Assembly: GCF_040081925.1 (NCBI RefSeq) | Contig: NZ_JBEBMF010000001.1 | Location: forward strand, 1,302,001-1,366,000 | From: Mesorhizobium_K quangtriensis | Lineage (GTDB): Bacteria > Pseudomonadota > Alphaproteobacteria > Rhizobiales > Rhizobiaceae | DNA: 64,000 nucleotides | Direction of reading: 5' to 3' | Shown: positions 41,316 through 50,075 of the stretch, one piece after another | How the letters are laid out: every line of letters starts with the position of its first letter | Numbering within the stretch: the stretch's first letter is position 1 | Program-made: the position numbers and the translations under genes | Notes under the pieces: generated by a model | The model's input: only the letters and a program-made list of their open reading frames with translations | The model's database searches: none | Told to the model about the DNA's origin: nothing

Positions 41316-43609
41316 ACCTTGAACTCCGGCACGGCGTTGCGCTGGGCAGCGAGGCGGTAGGCCTGGTCGCGGCCGGGAAGATAAGGGTCGGGCCACTTCA
41401 CGCCGCGGTCGCCCAGCGTGATGGCCGCATGCAGCGTCCAGTAGGGGTCGGCGAGGTGTGGACGCGCGAGGCAGACGAGATCGGCTCGGCCGGCCATCAG
41501 GATCGAGTTCACGTGGTCCGGCTCGTAGATGTTGCCGACCGCCATCGTGGCCATGCCCGTCTCGTTGCGGATTCGGTCGGAGAAAGGCGTCTGGAACATG
41601 CGCCCATAGACCGGTTTGGCCAAGGTCGAGGTCTGGCCGGCCGAGACGTCGCAGATGTCCACGCCGGCGGCGGAGAGCATCTTTGCGATCTCCACGGCGT
41701 CGGCCGGCGTCACGCCCTCGATGCCGACCCAGTCATTGGCAGAAATGCGCACCGAGATCGGCTTGTGCAGAGGCCAGGCCTCGCGCACCGCGTGGAAGAT
41801 TTCGAGCGGATAACGCATACGGTTTTCCAGCGATTCGCCATACTCATCCGTGCGCTTGTTTGTGAGCGGGGTGATGAACGACGAGAGCAGGTAGCCGTGT
41901 GCTGCGTGGATTTCTAGCATGTCGAAGCCGCAGCGATCCGCCATCTCGGCGGACGCCACGAACTGGTCGCGCACCAGATCCATATCGGCGCGCGTCATCG
42001 CTTTTGGCGTCTGGTGCTTGTCGGACCATGCAACAGCCGAAGGCCCAAGAATTTCCCAGTCACCGTTGCCGAGCGGCATACCGTCGTCTTCCCATGGCAC
42101 CTGAACCGATGCCTTGGGGCCGGCGTGGCCGATCTGCGCGCAGATCTTCGCCGTCGTCTCGCGATGCACGAAATCCACCAGCCGCTTCCAGGCTACCTCG
42201 TGCTCGGGCTTGTAAAGGCCGGGGCAGCCGGGCGTGATGCGGCCTTCCGGGCTGACGCAGGTCATCTCGATATAGACGAGGCCCGCGCCGCCCTTGGCGC
42301 GCTCGGCGTAATGCGTGAAATGCCAGTCTGTCGGGCAGCCATCGACGGCCTTGTACTGCGCCATCGGCGAGACGACGACGCGGTTGGCAAGTTGCATGTC
42401 GCGCAGCTTGTAGGGCGCGAACATCGGTGCGCGCTTCCAGCTTTCCTCCGGCGCGCCGGCTTCGCGCTGAAACCACTCTTCCGCGTCGCCGAGCCATTCT
42501 GGATCGCGCAGGCGCAGGTTTTCGTGGCTGATGCGCTGCGAGCGCGTCAGCAGCGAATAGTTGAACTGGACGGGATCGAGATCGAGATAGCGCTCGACCT
42601 CCTCGAACCACTCCAGCGAATTGCGTGCCGCCGACTGAAGCTTGAGCACCTCGGTGCGTCGCGCGTCCTCATATTTGCGGAAGGCGGATTCGAGGTCTGG
42701 CTCCGAGTGCACATAGTCGGCGAGCGCGACCGCGCTTTCGAGCGCCAACTTGCTGCCGGAGCCGATCGAGAAATGCGCCGATGCGGCAGCGTCGCCCATC
42801 AGCGCGAGGTTCTTGTACGACCAGCGTTCGCATAGCACCCGCGGGAAGTTGATCCACGCCGAGCCGCGGATATGGTTGGCGTTGGTCATCAGCGGATGCC
42901 CGCCGAGATGTTTTTCGAAAATCTTCTCGCAGGTGGCGATGGACTCCTGCTGGCTCATCCCGCCGAAGCCGAACTTGTCCCAGGTTTCCTGGCTGCACTC
43001 GACGATGAAGGTCGCGGTCTCGGGATCGAACTGGTAGGCGTGCGCCCAGACCCAGCCATGCTCGGTTTTCTCGAAGATGAAGGTGAAGGCGTCGTCGAAT
43101 TTCTGTTTCGTGCCCAGCCACACGAACTTGCACTTGCGCGTGTCGATGTCGGGCTTGAACACGTCGGCGAAGGTCGAACGCGAGCGCGAGTTCAGGCCGT
43201 CGGCCGCGACGACGAGATCGTATTCTTCCATATAGGGGCGGGGGTCGGGCGCTTCCGTCTCGAACTGCACGGCGATGCCGAGTTCGCGGGCGCGGCGCTG
43301 AAGCAGCAGCAGCAGGCGCTTGCGGCCGATGCCGCAGAAGCCATGGCCGGTCGAGACGGTGCGCGTGCCCTTGTAGATGACAGCGATGTCGTCCCAATAG
43401 GCGAAGTAGCGCTTGATCCAGACGGCGCTGACGGGATCGTTGCGGTTGAGGTTGTCGAGTGTTTCGGCCGAAAGCACCACCCCCCACCCGAACGTGTCAT
43501 CCGGCTTGTTCCGCTCGATGACGGTGATGTCGTGCGCCGAGTTTCGCAACTTCATCGAGATCGCGAAGTAGAGACCGGCAGGTCCGCCACCAAGAACCGC
43601 GACCTTCAT
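41312..43609 (-). CDS. Bifunctional 2-aminobenzoyl-CoA monooxygenase/reductase
   Basis: 765 residues. The N-terminal half (about 1-370) is an FAD aromatic monooxygenase (VAVLGGGPAGLYFAISMK, then LALMGDAAASAHFSIGSGSK). The C-terminal half (about 380-765) is an old-yellow-enzyme-type FMN reductase (RVVVSPMAQYKAVDG, KICAQIGHAGPKAS, HAAHGYLLSSFITPLTNKRTDEYGG-like region). This exact fusion is the known 2-aminobenzoyl-CoA monooxygenase/reductase, which hydroxylates and reduces the ring in one protein. It is the first gene of the operon. The ATG at 43609 has an AGGAG site. The flanking CoA ligase supports the identification. Confidence 0.93.
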   Translation of the reverse strand: MKVAVLGGGPAGLYFAISMKLRNSAHDITVIERNKPDDTFGWGVVLSAETLDNLNRNDPVSAVWIKRYFAYWDDIAVIYKGTRTVSTGHGFCGIGRKRLLLLLQRRARELGIAVQFETEAPDPRPYMEEYDLVVAADGLNSRSRSTFADVFKPDIDTRKCKFVWLGTKQKFDDAFTFIFEKTEHGWVWAHAYQFDPETATFIVECSQETWDKFGFGGMSQQESIATCEKIFEKHLGGHPLMTNANHIRGSAWINFPRVLCERWSYKNLALMGDAAASAHFSIGSGSKLALESAVALADYVHSEPDLESAFRKYEDARRTEVLKLQSAARNSLEWFEEVERYLDLDPVQFNYSLLTRSQRISHENLRLRDPEWLGDAEEWFQREAGAPEESWKRAPMFAPYKLRDMQLANRVVVSPMAQYKAVDGCPTDWHFTHYAERAKGGAGLVYIEMTCVSPEGRITPGCPGLYKPEHEVAWKRLVDFVHRETTAKICAQIGHAGPKASVQVPWEDDGMPLGNGDWEILGPSAVAWSDKHQTPKAMTRADMDLVRDQFVASAEMADRCGFDMLEIHAAHGYLLSSFITPLTNKRTDEYGESLENRMRYPLEIFHAVREAWPLHKPISVRISANDWVGIEGVTPADAVEIAKMLSAAGVDICDVSAGQTSTLAKPVYGRMFQTPFSDRIRNETGMATMAVGNIYEPDHVNSILMAGRADLVCLARPHLADPYWTLHAAITLGDRGVKWPDPYLPGRDQAYRLAAQRNAVPEFKV

Positions 43610-43654
43610 CGAGCGCTCTCCTCTGCTTGCGTCCGGCAATATCGCGCCGGAAGC

Positions 43655-43700
43655 AAATTACTTCAAGCTTAAAATTTCAAGCTGAATGAAATTCGTTGGA
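43655..43700 (-). promoter_or_regulatory. Probable promoter/operator of the 2-aminobenzoyl-CoA operon
   Basis: An AT-rich patch in an otherwise GC-rich region. AATTTCA (43673-43679) and TGAAATT (43687-43693) form a perfect 7-base inverted repeat with 7-base spacer. An adjacent quasi-palindrome, CTTCAAGCTTAAAA (43661-43674), closely resembles one at 51667-51680. It is likely the site of the operon's own MarR regulator. Inference from position and symmetry only. Confidence 0.5.
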
Positions 43701-43746
43701 AAGCGGGCGAGGGGTGCCCGCTTTCCAGGTGTGAACAGAACGCCAC

Positions 43747-44346
43747 TTATTTGGCTGGGTCCTTCGGGCTCCAGAGAATCGTGCCGCCTTCCTTCTCATA
43801 GGCCATGCCTTGCGGATAGCTGATCGCCTCGAACTGCAGTCCCCACGGCGCCTGGAAATACATGACGGTCTGACCGGCCGCCGGGCCTTCACCGACAGGA
43901 AGCACGATGCGCGTCGCCACGCCCTTGTCCTTCAGATATTTCTCCGCAGCCGGAACGTCGTCGACATAGAAGGCAATGTGAAAGGCGCCGACATCGCTGT
44001 TCTTCTGCGCGAGGTCCTTCTGGTCGGGCGCGGTGTATTCGAACAGCTCTATGTTCGAGCCGAAACCGCAGCGTACCAGCGTGATTTCCTTGATGACCGC
44101 CTTTGGGTCGACGCCAAGCAGGTCCTGCATGAAGGTGCCCTTATCGTCGGCGAAGGGGCCGAAAGACATCGCCTTCTGGCAGCCGACGACGTTGGTGAAG
44201 AAATCGACGGCCTGCGCCATGTCCGGCACGGTGATGCCGGTGTGGTCATGACCGCGCATGCCCGGTATGCCATCGGCCGAGGCGGTCGAACCCGCTCCGG
44301 CAAGCAGACCGGTAGCGATGCATGCACTGCGAACAAGATACTTCAT
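43747..44346 (-). CDS. Exported VOC (glyoxalase/bleomycin-resistance fold) protein
   Basis: 199 residues. It begins with a signal peptide (MKYLVRSACIATGLLAGAGSTASADG), then has two VOC half-modules: HDHTGITVPDMAQAVDFFTNVVGCQ and GAFHIAFYVDDVPAAEKYLKDKGV, with histidine and glutamate residues where the family binds metal (EAISYPQG near the end). Most VOC enzymes are cytoplasmic, so export is unusual. It stands alone between the 2-aminobenzoyl-CoA operon and the peptide-type importer; its reaction is unknown. Confidence 0.85.
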   Translation of the reverse strand: MKYLVRSACIATGLLAGAGSTASADGIPGMRGHDHTGITVPDMAQAVDFFTNVVGCQKAMSFGPFADDKGTFMQDLLGVDPKAVIKEITLVRCGFGSNIELFEYTAPDQKDLAQKNSDVGAFHIAFYVDDVPAAEKYLKDKGVATRIVLPVGEGPAAGQTVMYFQAPWGLQFEAISYPQGMAYEKEGGTILWSPKDPAK

Positions 44347-44417
44347 TGTCGTCTCCCATTGGCGGGCAAATCCCCTGGTTTCCGCATCGGCGCCCGCGAG
44401 CCGACACGGTTGATTGT

Positions 44418-45233
44418 TCAGCCTGCCTTCAGCCAGTCGGCGTCGATCTCCGGCAGCGGAATGGCCGCGATGAGGTCGCGCGTGTAGGCGTGCTTCGGAT
44501 CCGCGAAGAGCGCGTCGGTCGGGCCCTGTTCCACGATCTCGCCCTGCCGCATCACGATAACCTGCTTGCAGAGCCGCCGGATGACGGAGAGGTCGTGGCT
44601 GATGAAGGCGACCGTCAGGCCCATCTCGTCGGCGAGCTTTTCGAGCAGCGTCAGGATCTGTGCCTGCGTGGAGACGTCGAGGCCCGACACGATCTCGTCG
44701 GCGAGCACGAAGTCGGGCGACAGCGCCAGCGCGCGCGCAATCCCAACGCGCTGGCGCTGCCCGCCGGAAAGCTCGTGACGATAGCGCTTTGCGAAGTTCT
44801 CCGGCAGGCCGACACGCTTCAGCGCCTCGGCGACACGTTGGTCCAGATTGTCGCCAAGCCCGTTGAGCTTTAGCGGCGCGGCGATGATCGCGCCGATCGT
44901 GCGGCGCGGGTTCAGCGACGACATAGGGTCCTGGAAGATCATCTGCAGGTTTCGCCGGAGCGGGCGCAATTCGCCCTCCGGCAGATGCGCGATGTCGCGG
45001 CCCTCGAAATTGATGCTGCCGGCGCTTGGTTCGATCAGCCGCACCAGTGCGCGGCCGAGCGTCGACTTGCCCGAGCCGGATTCGCCGACGATGCCGGTCA
45101 CCGAGCGGCGCGGCAGTTCGAAGTCGAGACCCTTCAGGATCTCCACCAGAGGCGCGCTGCCGATCAGCGGCTTCCTCGTCATGTCGGGCAGCGCGACCTT
45201 CAGGCCGCTGACCTTGAACAGAGGCTCAGCCAT
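44418..45233 (-). CDS. ABC transporter ATP-binding protein, DppF/OppF type
   Basis: 271 residues: Walker A IVGESGSGKSTLGRALVRL, LQMIFQDPMSSLNPRRTIGA (the Opp/Dpp Q-loop), signature LSGGQRQRVGIARALAL, Walker B FVLADEIVSGLDVSTQAQI and H-loop VAFISHDLSVIRRLC. In Walker B the acid is followed by IVSG instead of PVSA, a mild variation. The ATG at 45233 lies inside the end of the DppD gene (8-base overlap). Confidence 0.93.
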   Translation of the reverse strand: MAEPLFKVSGLKVALPDMTRKPLIGSAPLVEILKGLDFELPRRSVTGIVGESGSGKSTLGRALVRLIEPSAGSINFEGRDIAHLPEGELRPLRRNLQMIFQDPMSSLNPRRTIGAIIAAPLKLNGLGDNLDQRVAEALKRVGLPENFAKRYRHELSGGQRQRVGIARALALSPDFVLADEIVSGLDVSTQAQILTLLEKLADEMGLTVAFISHDLSVIRRLCKQVIVMRQGEIVEQGPTDALFADPKHAYTRDLIAAIPLPEIDADWLKAG

Positions 45234-46101
45234 GGGGCCTCCAGTCGTGGTCGGCAACCGCGACCTCCGCGGCGAGCCCCGCCAGTACCGACTCGTCCAC
45301 CGGCTTCAGCGACGCGAGAGGGTCGGTGTATTTCGGCGTCGCGGCCATCAGCGCGCGGGTGTAGGCATGTTGCGGGTTGGCGAACAGCGCAGGCGTGTCC
45401 GCCTCCTCGACCACCTTGCCGGCATAGAGCACCGTCACCTTTTGGCTGACCTTGGCGACGACGCCGAGGTCGTGCGTGACGAACAGGATCGCGGTGCCAT
45501 GCTCCTGCTGGAGCTGGGCGATGAGGCGCAGGATCTGCTTCTGAACGGTCACGTCCAGCGCCGTCGTCGGCTCGTCCGCGACGATCAGGCGCGGCTCGGA
45601 GGCGAAGGCGGCCGCGATCAGCACGCGCTGGCGCATGCCGCCGGAAAGTTCGTGCGGATATGCCTTCATGACACGATCCGGCTCGCGGATATGCACCTCA
45701 TCGAGCAATTGCCGCACGCGTTTATCCGCCTTGTCGGCATCCCAGCCGAGGATGTGGACGAGACGGTCGGTCATCTGCGGCCCGACGCGCCGCGACGGGT
45801 TGAGCGCGGTCAGCGGATCCTGAGGGATCAGCGCGGCCTTCGCCCCGATCAGCCGTCGGCGCTCCTTCGCCGACAGCGCGTCGAGGTCGGTCCCTTCCAG
45901 CCGGATCGCGCCCTCAACGATGCGAACGCTCGGCGGCAGCACGCCGAGCACCGCCTTGCCGATCATGCTCTTGCCGGCCCCGCTCTCGCCGACGAGCGCG
46001 CGCACCTCGCCGGGCTGCACGGTCAGAGACACCGAGCGCAGCACGCGCTGGCCCGATGGCAGCGTCGCGCTGAGGTTGGAGATGTCGAGACAGTCGCTCA
46101 T
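45226..46101 (-). CDS. ABC transporter ATP-binding protein, DppD/OppD type
   Basis: 291 residues: Walker A LVGESGAGKSMIGKAVLGV, LIPQDPLTALNPSRRVGPQ, signature LSGGMRQRVLIAAAFA, Walker B LIVADEPTTALDVTVQKQI and H-loop ILFVTHDLGVVAKVS. The motifs fit peptide/opine/nickel-type importers. The start is fixed by a four-base overlap with the permease stop. It is slightly short for DppD (usually about 325) because the C-terminal oligopeptide/solute domain is brief. Confidence 0.93.
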   Translation of the reverse strand: MSDCLDISNLSATLPSGQRVLRSVSLTVQPGEVRALVGESGAGKSMIGKAVLGVLPPSVRIVEGAIRLEGTDLDALSAKERRRLIGAKAALIPQDPLTALNPSRRVGPQMTDRLVHILGWDADKADKRVRQLLDEVHIREPDRVMKAYPHELSGGMRQRVLIAAAFASEPRLIVADEPTTALDVTVQKQILRLIAQLQQEHGTAILFVTHDLGVVAKVSQKVTVLYAGKVVEEADTPALFANPQHAYTRALMAATPKYTDPLASLKPVDESVLAGLAAEVAVADHDWRPHG

Positions 46102-46949
46102 CTCAGCACCGGGTCGAAGCGCGACTTCAGCCCTTCGCCGAACTGGCTGAACGACAGCACGGTGAGGAACAGCGCAATCAGCGGGAACACCAGCACCCAC
46201 CATGCCTGGTGGATGGACAGCCGCCCCTCCGCGATGATGCCTCCCCACGTCGGCGCGTCGCTGGAGATGGACAGGTTCACGAACGACAGGATGGCCTCGA
46301 CGATGACGGCGATGCCCATCTCGAGCGACAGCAGCGCGACGATGGATGGCAGCACGTTGGGCAGGACTTCGGACACCATGATTCGTATGCGTCCGAAGCC
46401 GGCGATGCGGGCATTCTCGACATAGTCCATGCGTGCCTGGCTCATCGCCTCGGCGCGGATGACGCGGCAAAAGCGCGTCCAGTCGATGACGACGATGGCG
46501 ATGATGACGGACATCAATCCTGTGCCGAACACGGCGACAAGCAGGATGGCGAACAGCACCGGGGGGAACGCCATCCAGACATCGACGATGCGCGAGATGA
46601 TGCGGTCCGGCCAGCCGCCGAAATAGCCTGCGATGAGTCCCAGTGTCGATCCGACGATGCAGGCGGCGAGTGCCGCAACGAAGGCGACGATGAGCGCGAT
46701 ACGCGCGCCGAAGATGAGGCGAGACAGGAGATCGCGCCCGAGGCTGTCGGTGCCGAGCCAGTAGCCGGGCTCCGAACCGGGCAGCCAGAAGGGCGGCAGG
46801 CGCTCCAGCATCAGGTCCTGCGCCAGCGGGTCGTGCGGCGCGACGAGTGGCGCAAAGATCGCGGCCAGAAGGACAACGAGCAGCCAGCCGCCGGCGAGCA
46901 TCAGGCGGGCGTCGAAGCGGCGGCGGGGCAGGGCACGTGAGTCAGCCAT
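46098..46949 (-). CDS. ABC transporter permease, DppC/OppC type
   Basis: 283 residues with a first membrane helix (LMLAGGWLLVVLLAAIFAPLVAP), the OppC N-terminal pattern HDPLAQDLMLERLPPFW and GYWLGTDSLGRDLLSRLIFGAR, and the EAA-type loop IRAEAMSQARMDYVENARIAGFGR followed by ISSDAPTWGGIIAEGR. All are typical of peptide-type permeases. It overlaps the DppB-type gene by eight bases. Confidence 0.94.
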   Translation of the reverse strand: MADSRALPRRRFDARLMLAGGWLLVVLLAAIFAPLVAPHDPLAQDLMLERLPPFWLPGSEPGYWLGTDSLGRDLLSRLIFGARIALIVAFVAALAACIVGSTLGLIAGYFGGWPDRIISRIVDVWMAFPPVLFAILLVAVFGTGLMSVIIAIVVIDWTRFCRVIRAEAMSQARMDYVENARIAGFGRIRIMVSEVLPNVLPSIVALLSLEMGIAVIVEAILSFVNLSISSDAPTWGGIIAEGRLSIHQAWWVLVFPLIALFLTVLSFSQFGEGLKSRFDPVLR

Positions 46950-47949
46950 GGCGCAGCCTCGGATTGAGCAGTGCGTACATCATGTCGACAGCGAGATTGA
47001 TCAGCACAAAGATCAGCGCGAAGACGAGTACGATGCCCTGGATGAGCGGCAGGTCGCGATTGATGACCGCGTCGATCGCCATGTTGCCGAGCCCTTCGTA
47101 GGAGAACAGGCGCTCGATGATGACCGTGCCGCCGATGAGGAAGGTGAACTGCACGCCGATAAGCGTCAGCGTGGGGAGGGCCGCGTTCTTCAGCGCCTCG
47201 CGCAGGATGACCTTTGTCTCCGAAAATCCTTTGACCCGCGCCAGCGTCACGTAGTCGAGCGTCATCACTTCCTTGAGTGAAATCTTCAGGAGCTGCGAGA
47301 TGATGGCCGCGAGCGGCAGCGCCAGCGCCAGCGCCGGCATGAACATGTGGCCGATGAGGTCCTTCGTCAGGTCGAAGCGCAGACGGAAAATGCTCTCGAA
47401 GAGATAGAACTGGGTGACGAAGGGAAGGTCGAGGCGCGGCGAGACGCGGCCGGAAATATGGAAGACCGGCCACAGCACACCGAACAGCAGGATCAGCGCC
47501 AGCCCCCACAGGAAGTCGGGGATGGAGAGCGCCGCGCCATTGGCGACATCGATGCCTGCCTCGACGGCCGTGCCCTGTTCGCGCGCCCCGATGACGGCCA
47601 GCGGCCCGCCGATGAGGAGCGCGATGAACAGAGCAAAGATCGACAGCTCCAGCGTTGCCGGCAGCCGGCTCAGCACCAGCGACATCACATCCTGCCGAAG
47701 CGAGATCGAGGTGCCGAAGTTCCCCTGCATCACGCCGGCCAGCCAGATGAAATATTGCTCCACGATCGAGCGATCGAGCCCGTAGAGCGCGCGCAGCCGG
47801 TCGATGTCAGCCTGTGTGGCGCCCGGCGGCAGCATCATAGAGATCGGGTCGCCGGGTGCGACACGGATGATCACGAACACCACCACCGACACGCCGAGCA
47901 GCGTGATCGCCATGGTGAGGAGCCGGACGAGGAATCTTTGAAAAATCAT
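46942..47949 (-). CDS. ABC transporter permease, DppB/OppB type
   Basis: 335 residues starting MIFQRFLVRLLTMAITLLGVSVVVFVIIRVAPGDP, the usual OppB first helix and loop. Later segments are RALYGLDRSIVEQYFIWLAGVMQGNFGTSI and the coupling region LDYVTLARVKGFSETKVILREALKNAALP. It forms the channel with the DppC-type subunit. It lies 92 bases after the binding-protein gene, with a strong hairpin between. Confidence 0.94.
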   Translation of the reverse strand: MIFQRFLVRLLTMAITLLGVSVVVFVIIRVAPGDPISMMLPPGATQADIDRLRALYGLDRSIVEQYFIWLAGVMQGNFGTSISLRQDVMSLVLSRLPATLELSIFALFIALLIGGPLAVIGAREQGTAVEAGIDVANGAALSIPDFLWGLALILLFGVLWPVFHISGRVSPRLDLPFVTQFYLFESIFRLRFDLTKDLIGHMFMPALALALPLAAIISQLLKISLKEVMTLDYVTLARVKGFSETKVILREALKNAALPTLTLIGVQFTFLIGGTVIIERLFSYEGLGNMAIDAVINRDLPLIQGIVLVFALIFVLINLAVDMMYALLNPRLRHG

Positions 47950-48000
47950 AGCCTATCGCGCCGTCTGCGAGACGGCATGGCAACGGAGTTCAGGAATGCT

Positions 48001-48023
48001 GCGCCGCCCCCCGGGGGCGGCGC
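48001..48023 (-). repeat. Intercistronic hairpin between the peptide-type binding protein and DppB
   Basis: GCGCCGCCCC, a CCG loop and GGGGCGGCGC make a perfect 10-base, all-GC stem, 19 bases beyond the binding-protein stop. No T run follows it. It sits in the same place relative to its binding-protein gene as the hairpin at 13378-13410 and probably also stabilises the binding-protein message or attenuates read-through. Confidence 0.65.
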
Positions 48024-48041
48024 CCTGCAGTCTCGATCAGG

Positions 48042-49574
48042 CTACGAGGCTGGCGACATGAGGGCCGGCAACAGCGCGCCGGACTTGTGCGGCACGACCT
48101 TGACCGTGTCTGAATAGACGACAGGCTGGGCATACTGCAGCAGCGGCAGCACATAGGCGTTGTCGGCGATCAGCTTGCTGACGGCCTTCCAGCCGGCGAT
48201 GCGCTTGGCCTCGTCGGCCTCGCCCCACAGCGGGTTGATCGCGTCGATGACGTCCTGGCTGTCCCAGACCGAATGCGGGCTCGGGCCGTACATGGCGAAG
48301 CCGGTCGAGGTGGTCGGGTCGCCGATCGAGTTGCCCCAGTTGTAGAAGGCGGCCGGCGCAAGCTGGTCGGCGGCGCGCAGCTCGTAGTGCTTGGCGATCT
48401 CGTAGACCTCAATGTTTGCCTCGATGCCGACCTTGCGCCACATGCCGACGATCGCCTGGATCATCTCGTAGTCCTTGGGCTTGAAGCCGCGCGTCGTCTG
48501 GATCGTGAACTTCACCGGGTTCTCCGGCGAATAGCCCGAGGCCTTGAGCAGTTCGACGGCCTTTTCCGGATTGTACTCGACCTTGATCGTCTCGTCGAAA
48601 GCCTCGTATTCCGGCGTCTCCAGCGTGTCGATCGGCAGGCCGTATCCACGCAGCAGGCGGTCAACCAGAAGCTTCTTGTCGACCGAGAGGACGGCTGCCT
48701 GACGCACGTTCGGGTCGAGCATCACGTCGATGTCGTTGAAAAAGATCATGCCGATGTCGGAGACCGTGTCGGCCGTGCCGCCCAGCCCGTCTTTCGCGAT
48801 CAGGCGATCGTATTCCTCGTAGGGGATTTCGAGCGTGACGTGCGAAGCGCCGGACTCGATTTCGGCGACGCGACTGGCGGCGTCTGTCACGAACTTGATG
48901 GTGACGTTCTCAAAGGCCGGTTTCTCGCCCCAGTAGCCTGGATAGGCCTTGAGCTGGACGAAAGCGTTGCGCTCGAACTTCTCGACCATGTAGGGGCCGG
49001 TGCCGATCGGCTTGGCTTCGAAGCCTTCCGCGCCGACCTTCTCGTAATAGGCCTTGGGCAGGACATAGCCGGTCAGGAACGACATCCACTTGAAGTAGGT
49101 CGGATCGAACTGCACGACGTCGCCGGTGATCTTGTTGCCGTCGATCTTGAAGTTGTTGACGTTCTTCCAGACGAACTGGATCGGGTTGCCGGTCTCTTCC
49201 TTGGCGGCGCGCTCCAGCGACCAGACGATATCCTCGGCCGTGAAGGGCGAGCCGTCGTGCCAGGTGACGCCCTCGCGCACGGTCATGTGCACCTGCTTGA
49301 GATCGTCGGAGAAGCCCCACTCGGTGAGCAGGCCGGGCGTGAGCGAGAGGTCCGGCTTCTGCAGGATGAACTGGTCGAACACCGACTGATAGATGCCCTG
49401 GATGGTAGGGTTCACCGCCGACGGGCCGGTGGTCGGGTCCCACGACGGCAGGTTGACGTTGTAGGCGATGACGAGTTCGTCGGCCTGCGCCAGCGCCATG
49501 CGCGGCATCGAGAAGCCTGCCATGGCGGCGGTCGCGCCGGCCAGTTTAAGGATTGTTCGTCTGTTGATGGTCAT
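48042..49574 (-). CDS. ABC transporter substrate-binding protein, peptide/opine/nickel (family 5) type
   Basis: 510 residues. The N-terminus TINRRTILKLAGATAAMAGFSMPRMALA has a twin-arginine pair before a hydrophobic stretch, so export may be by Tat. The family 5 pattern follows: DQFILQKPDLSLTPGLLTEWGFSD, MTVREGVTWHDGSPFTAEDIVWSLERA, and later the DPTTSTGFAMYG region. It binds small peptides or peptide-like or opine substrates. It is the first gene of the importer operon. The start is chosen so that the signal peptide is intact; a longer frame upstream is not coding. Confidence 0.93.
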   Translation of the reverse strand: MTINRRTILKLAGATAAMAGFSMPRMALAQADELVIAYNVNLPSWDPTTGPSAVNPTIQGIYQSVFDQFILQKPDLSLTPGLLTEWGFSDDLKQVHMTVREGVTWHDGSPFTAEDIVWSLERAAKEETGNPIQFVWKNVNNFKIDGNKITGDVVQFDPTYFKWMSFLTGYVLPKAYYEKVGAEGFEAKPIGTGPYMVEKFERNAFVQLKAYPGYWGEKPAFENVTIKFVTDAASRVAEIESGASHVTLEIPYEEYDRLIAKDGLGGTADTVSDIGMIFFNDIDVMLDPNVRQAAVLSVDKKLLVDRLLRGYGLPIDTLETPEYEAFDETIKVEYNPEKAVELLKASGYSPENPVKFTIQTTRGFKPKDYEMIQAIVGMWRKVGIEANIEVYEIAKHYELRAADQLAPAAFYNWGNSIGDPTTSTGFAMYGPSPHSVWDSQDVIDAINPLWGEADEAKRIAGWKAVSKLIADNAYVLPLLQYAQPVVYSDTVKVVPHKSGALLPALMSPAS

Positions 49575-49635
49575 GTTCTCGTTCCCCAGTTGATTGTTGG
49601 TTTGGTTGTGTGAACGCCCTAAGGCGCGGTTGAGT

Positions 49636-50037
49636 CTAAAGTGCTGCCGTTGCCTCGATCTCCACCAGAAAATCCGGAAGCGCGAGCGCCTGTACGCCGA
49701 TGAAGGTGTTGGCCGCCGGCACGACGCCGTCGTAGAAGGCCATGATCTCGCCGATGACCGGCCCGAGCTTGTCAGGCGAATGATCGACCACATAGGTGCG
49801 CAGGCGCACGATGTCCGCAGGCGTCGCGCCGACCTCGGCCAGTACGGCCCTCAGGTTGGCGAGCGCTTGGCGCGTCTGTGCGGCGAGATCGCCGGGACCG
49901 ACGACCTCGCCGGCCTTGTTCCAGGCGACCTGTCCGGCCAGATGCAGCGTACGGCCGCCATTCTGCTCGACCGCGTGCGAGAATCCGAACTGTGTGGACT
50001 CATATAAAGTGGCTGGGTTTATCGCCTTGCGCTTCAT
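49636..50037 (-). CDS. RidA/YjgF-like protein upstream of the peptide-type importer
   Basis: 133 residues with the RidA fold: GGRTLHLAGQVAWNKAGEVVG, DLAAQTRQALANLRAVLAEVGA, DIVRLRTYVVDHSPD and LVEIEATAAL. The archetypal arginine in the PARS motif is absent (VVPAANTFIGVQAL), as in the two other Rid domains of this window. It lies 61 bases before the binding-protein gene and 38 bases after the flavin oxidoreductase gene, all on the same strand, so it may link import to oxidative breakdown of an amine. Confidence 0.87.
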   Translation of the reverse strand: MKRKAINPATLYESTQFGFSHAVEQNGGRTLHLAGQVAWNKAGEVVGPGDLAAQTRQALANLRAVLAEVGATPADIVRLRTYVVDHSPDKLGPVIGEIMAFYDGVVPAANTFIGVQALALPDFLVEIEATAAL

Positions 50038-50075
50038 CGTGACCTTCTATCGCTTCCGGATATCGACCTGCATTG

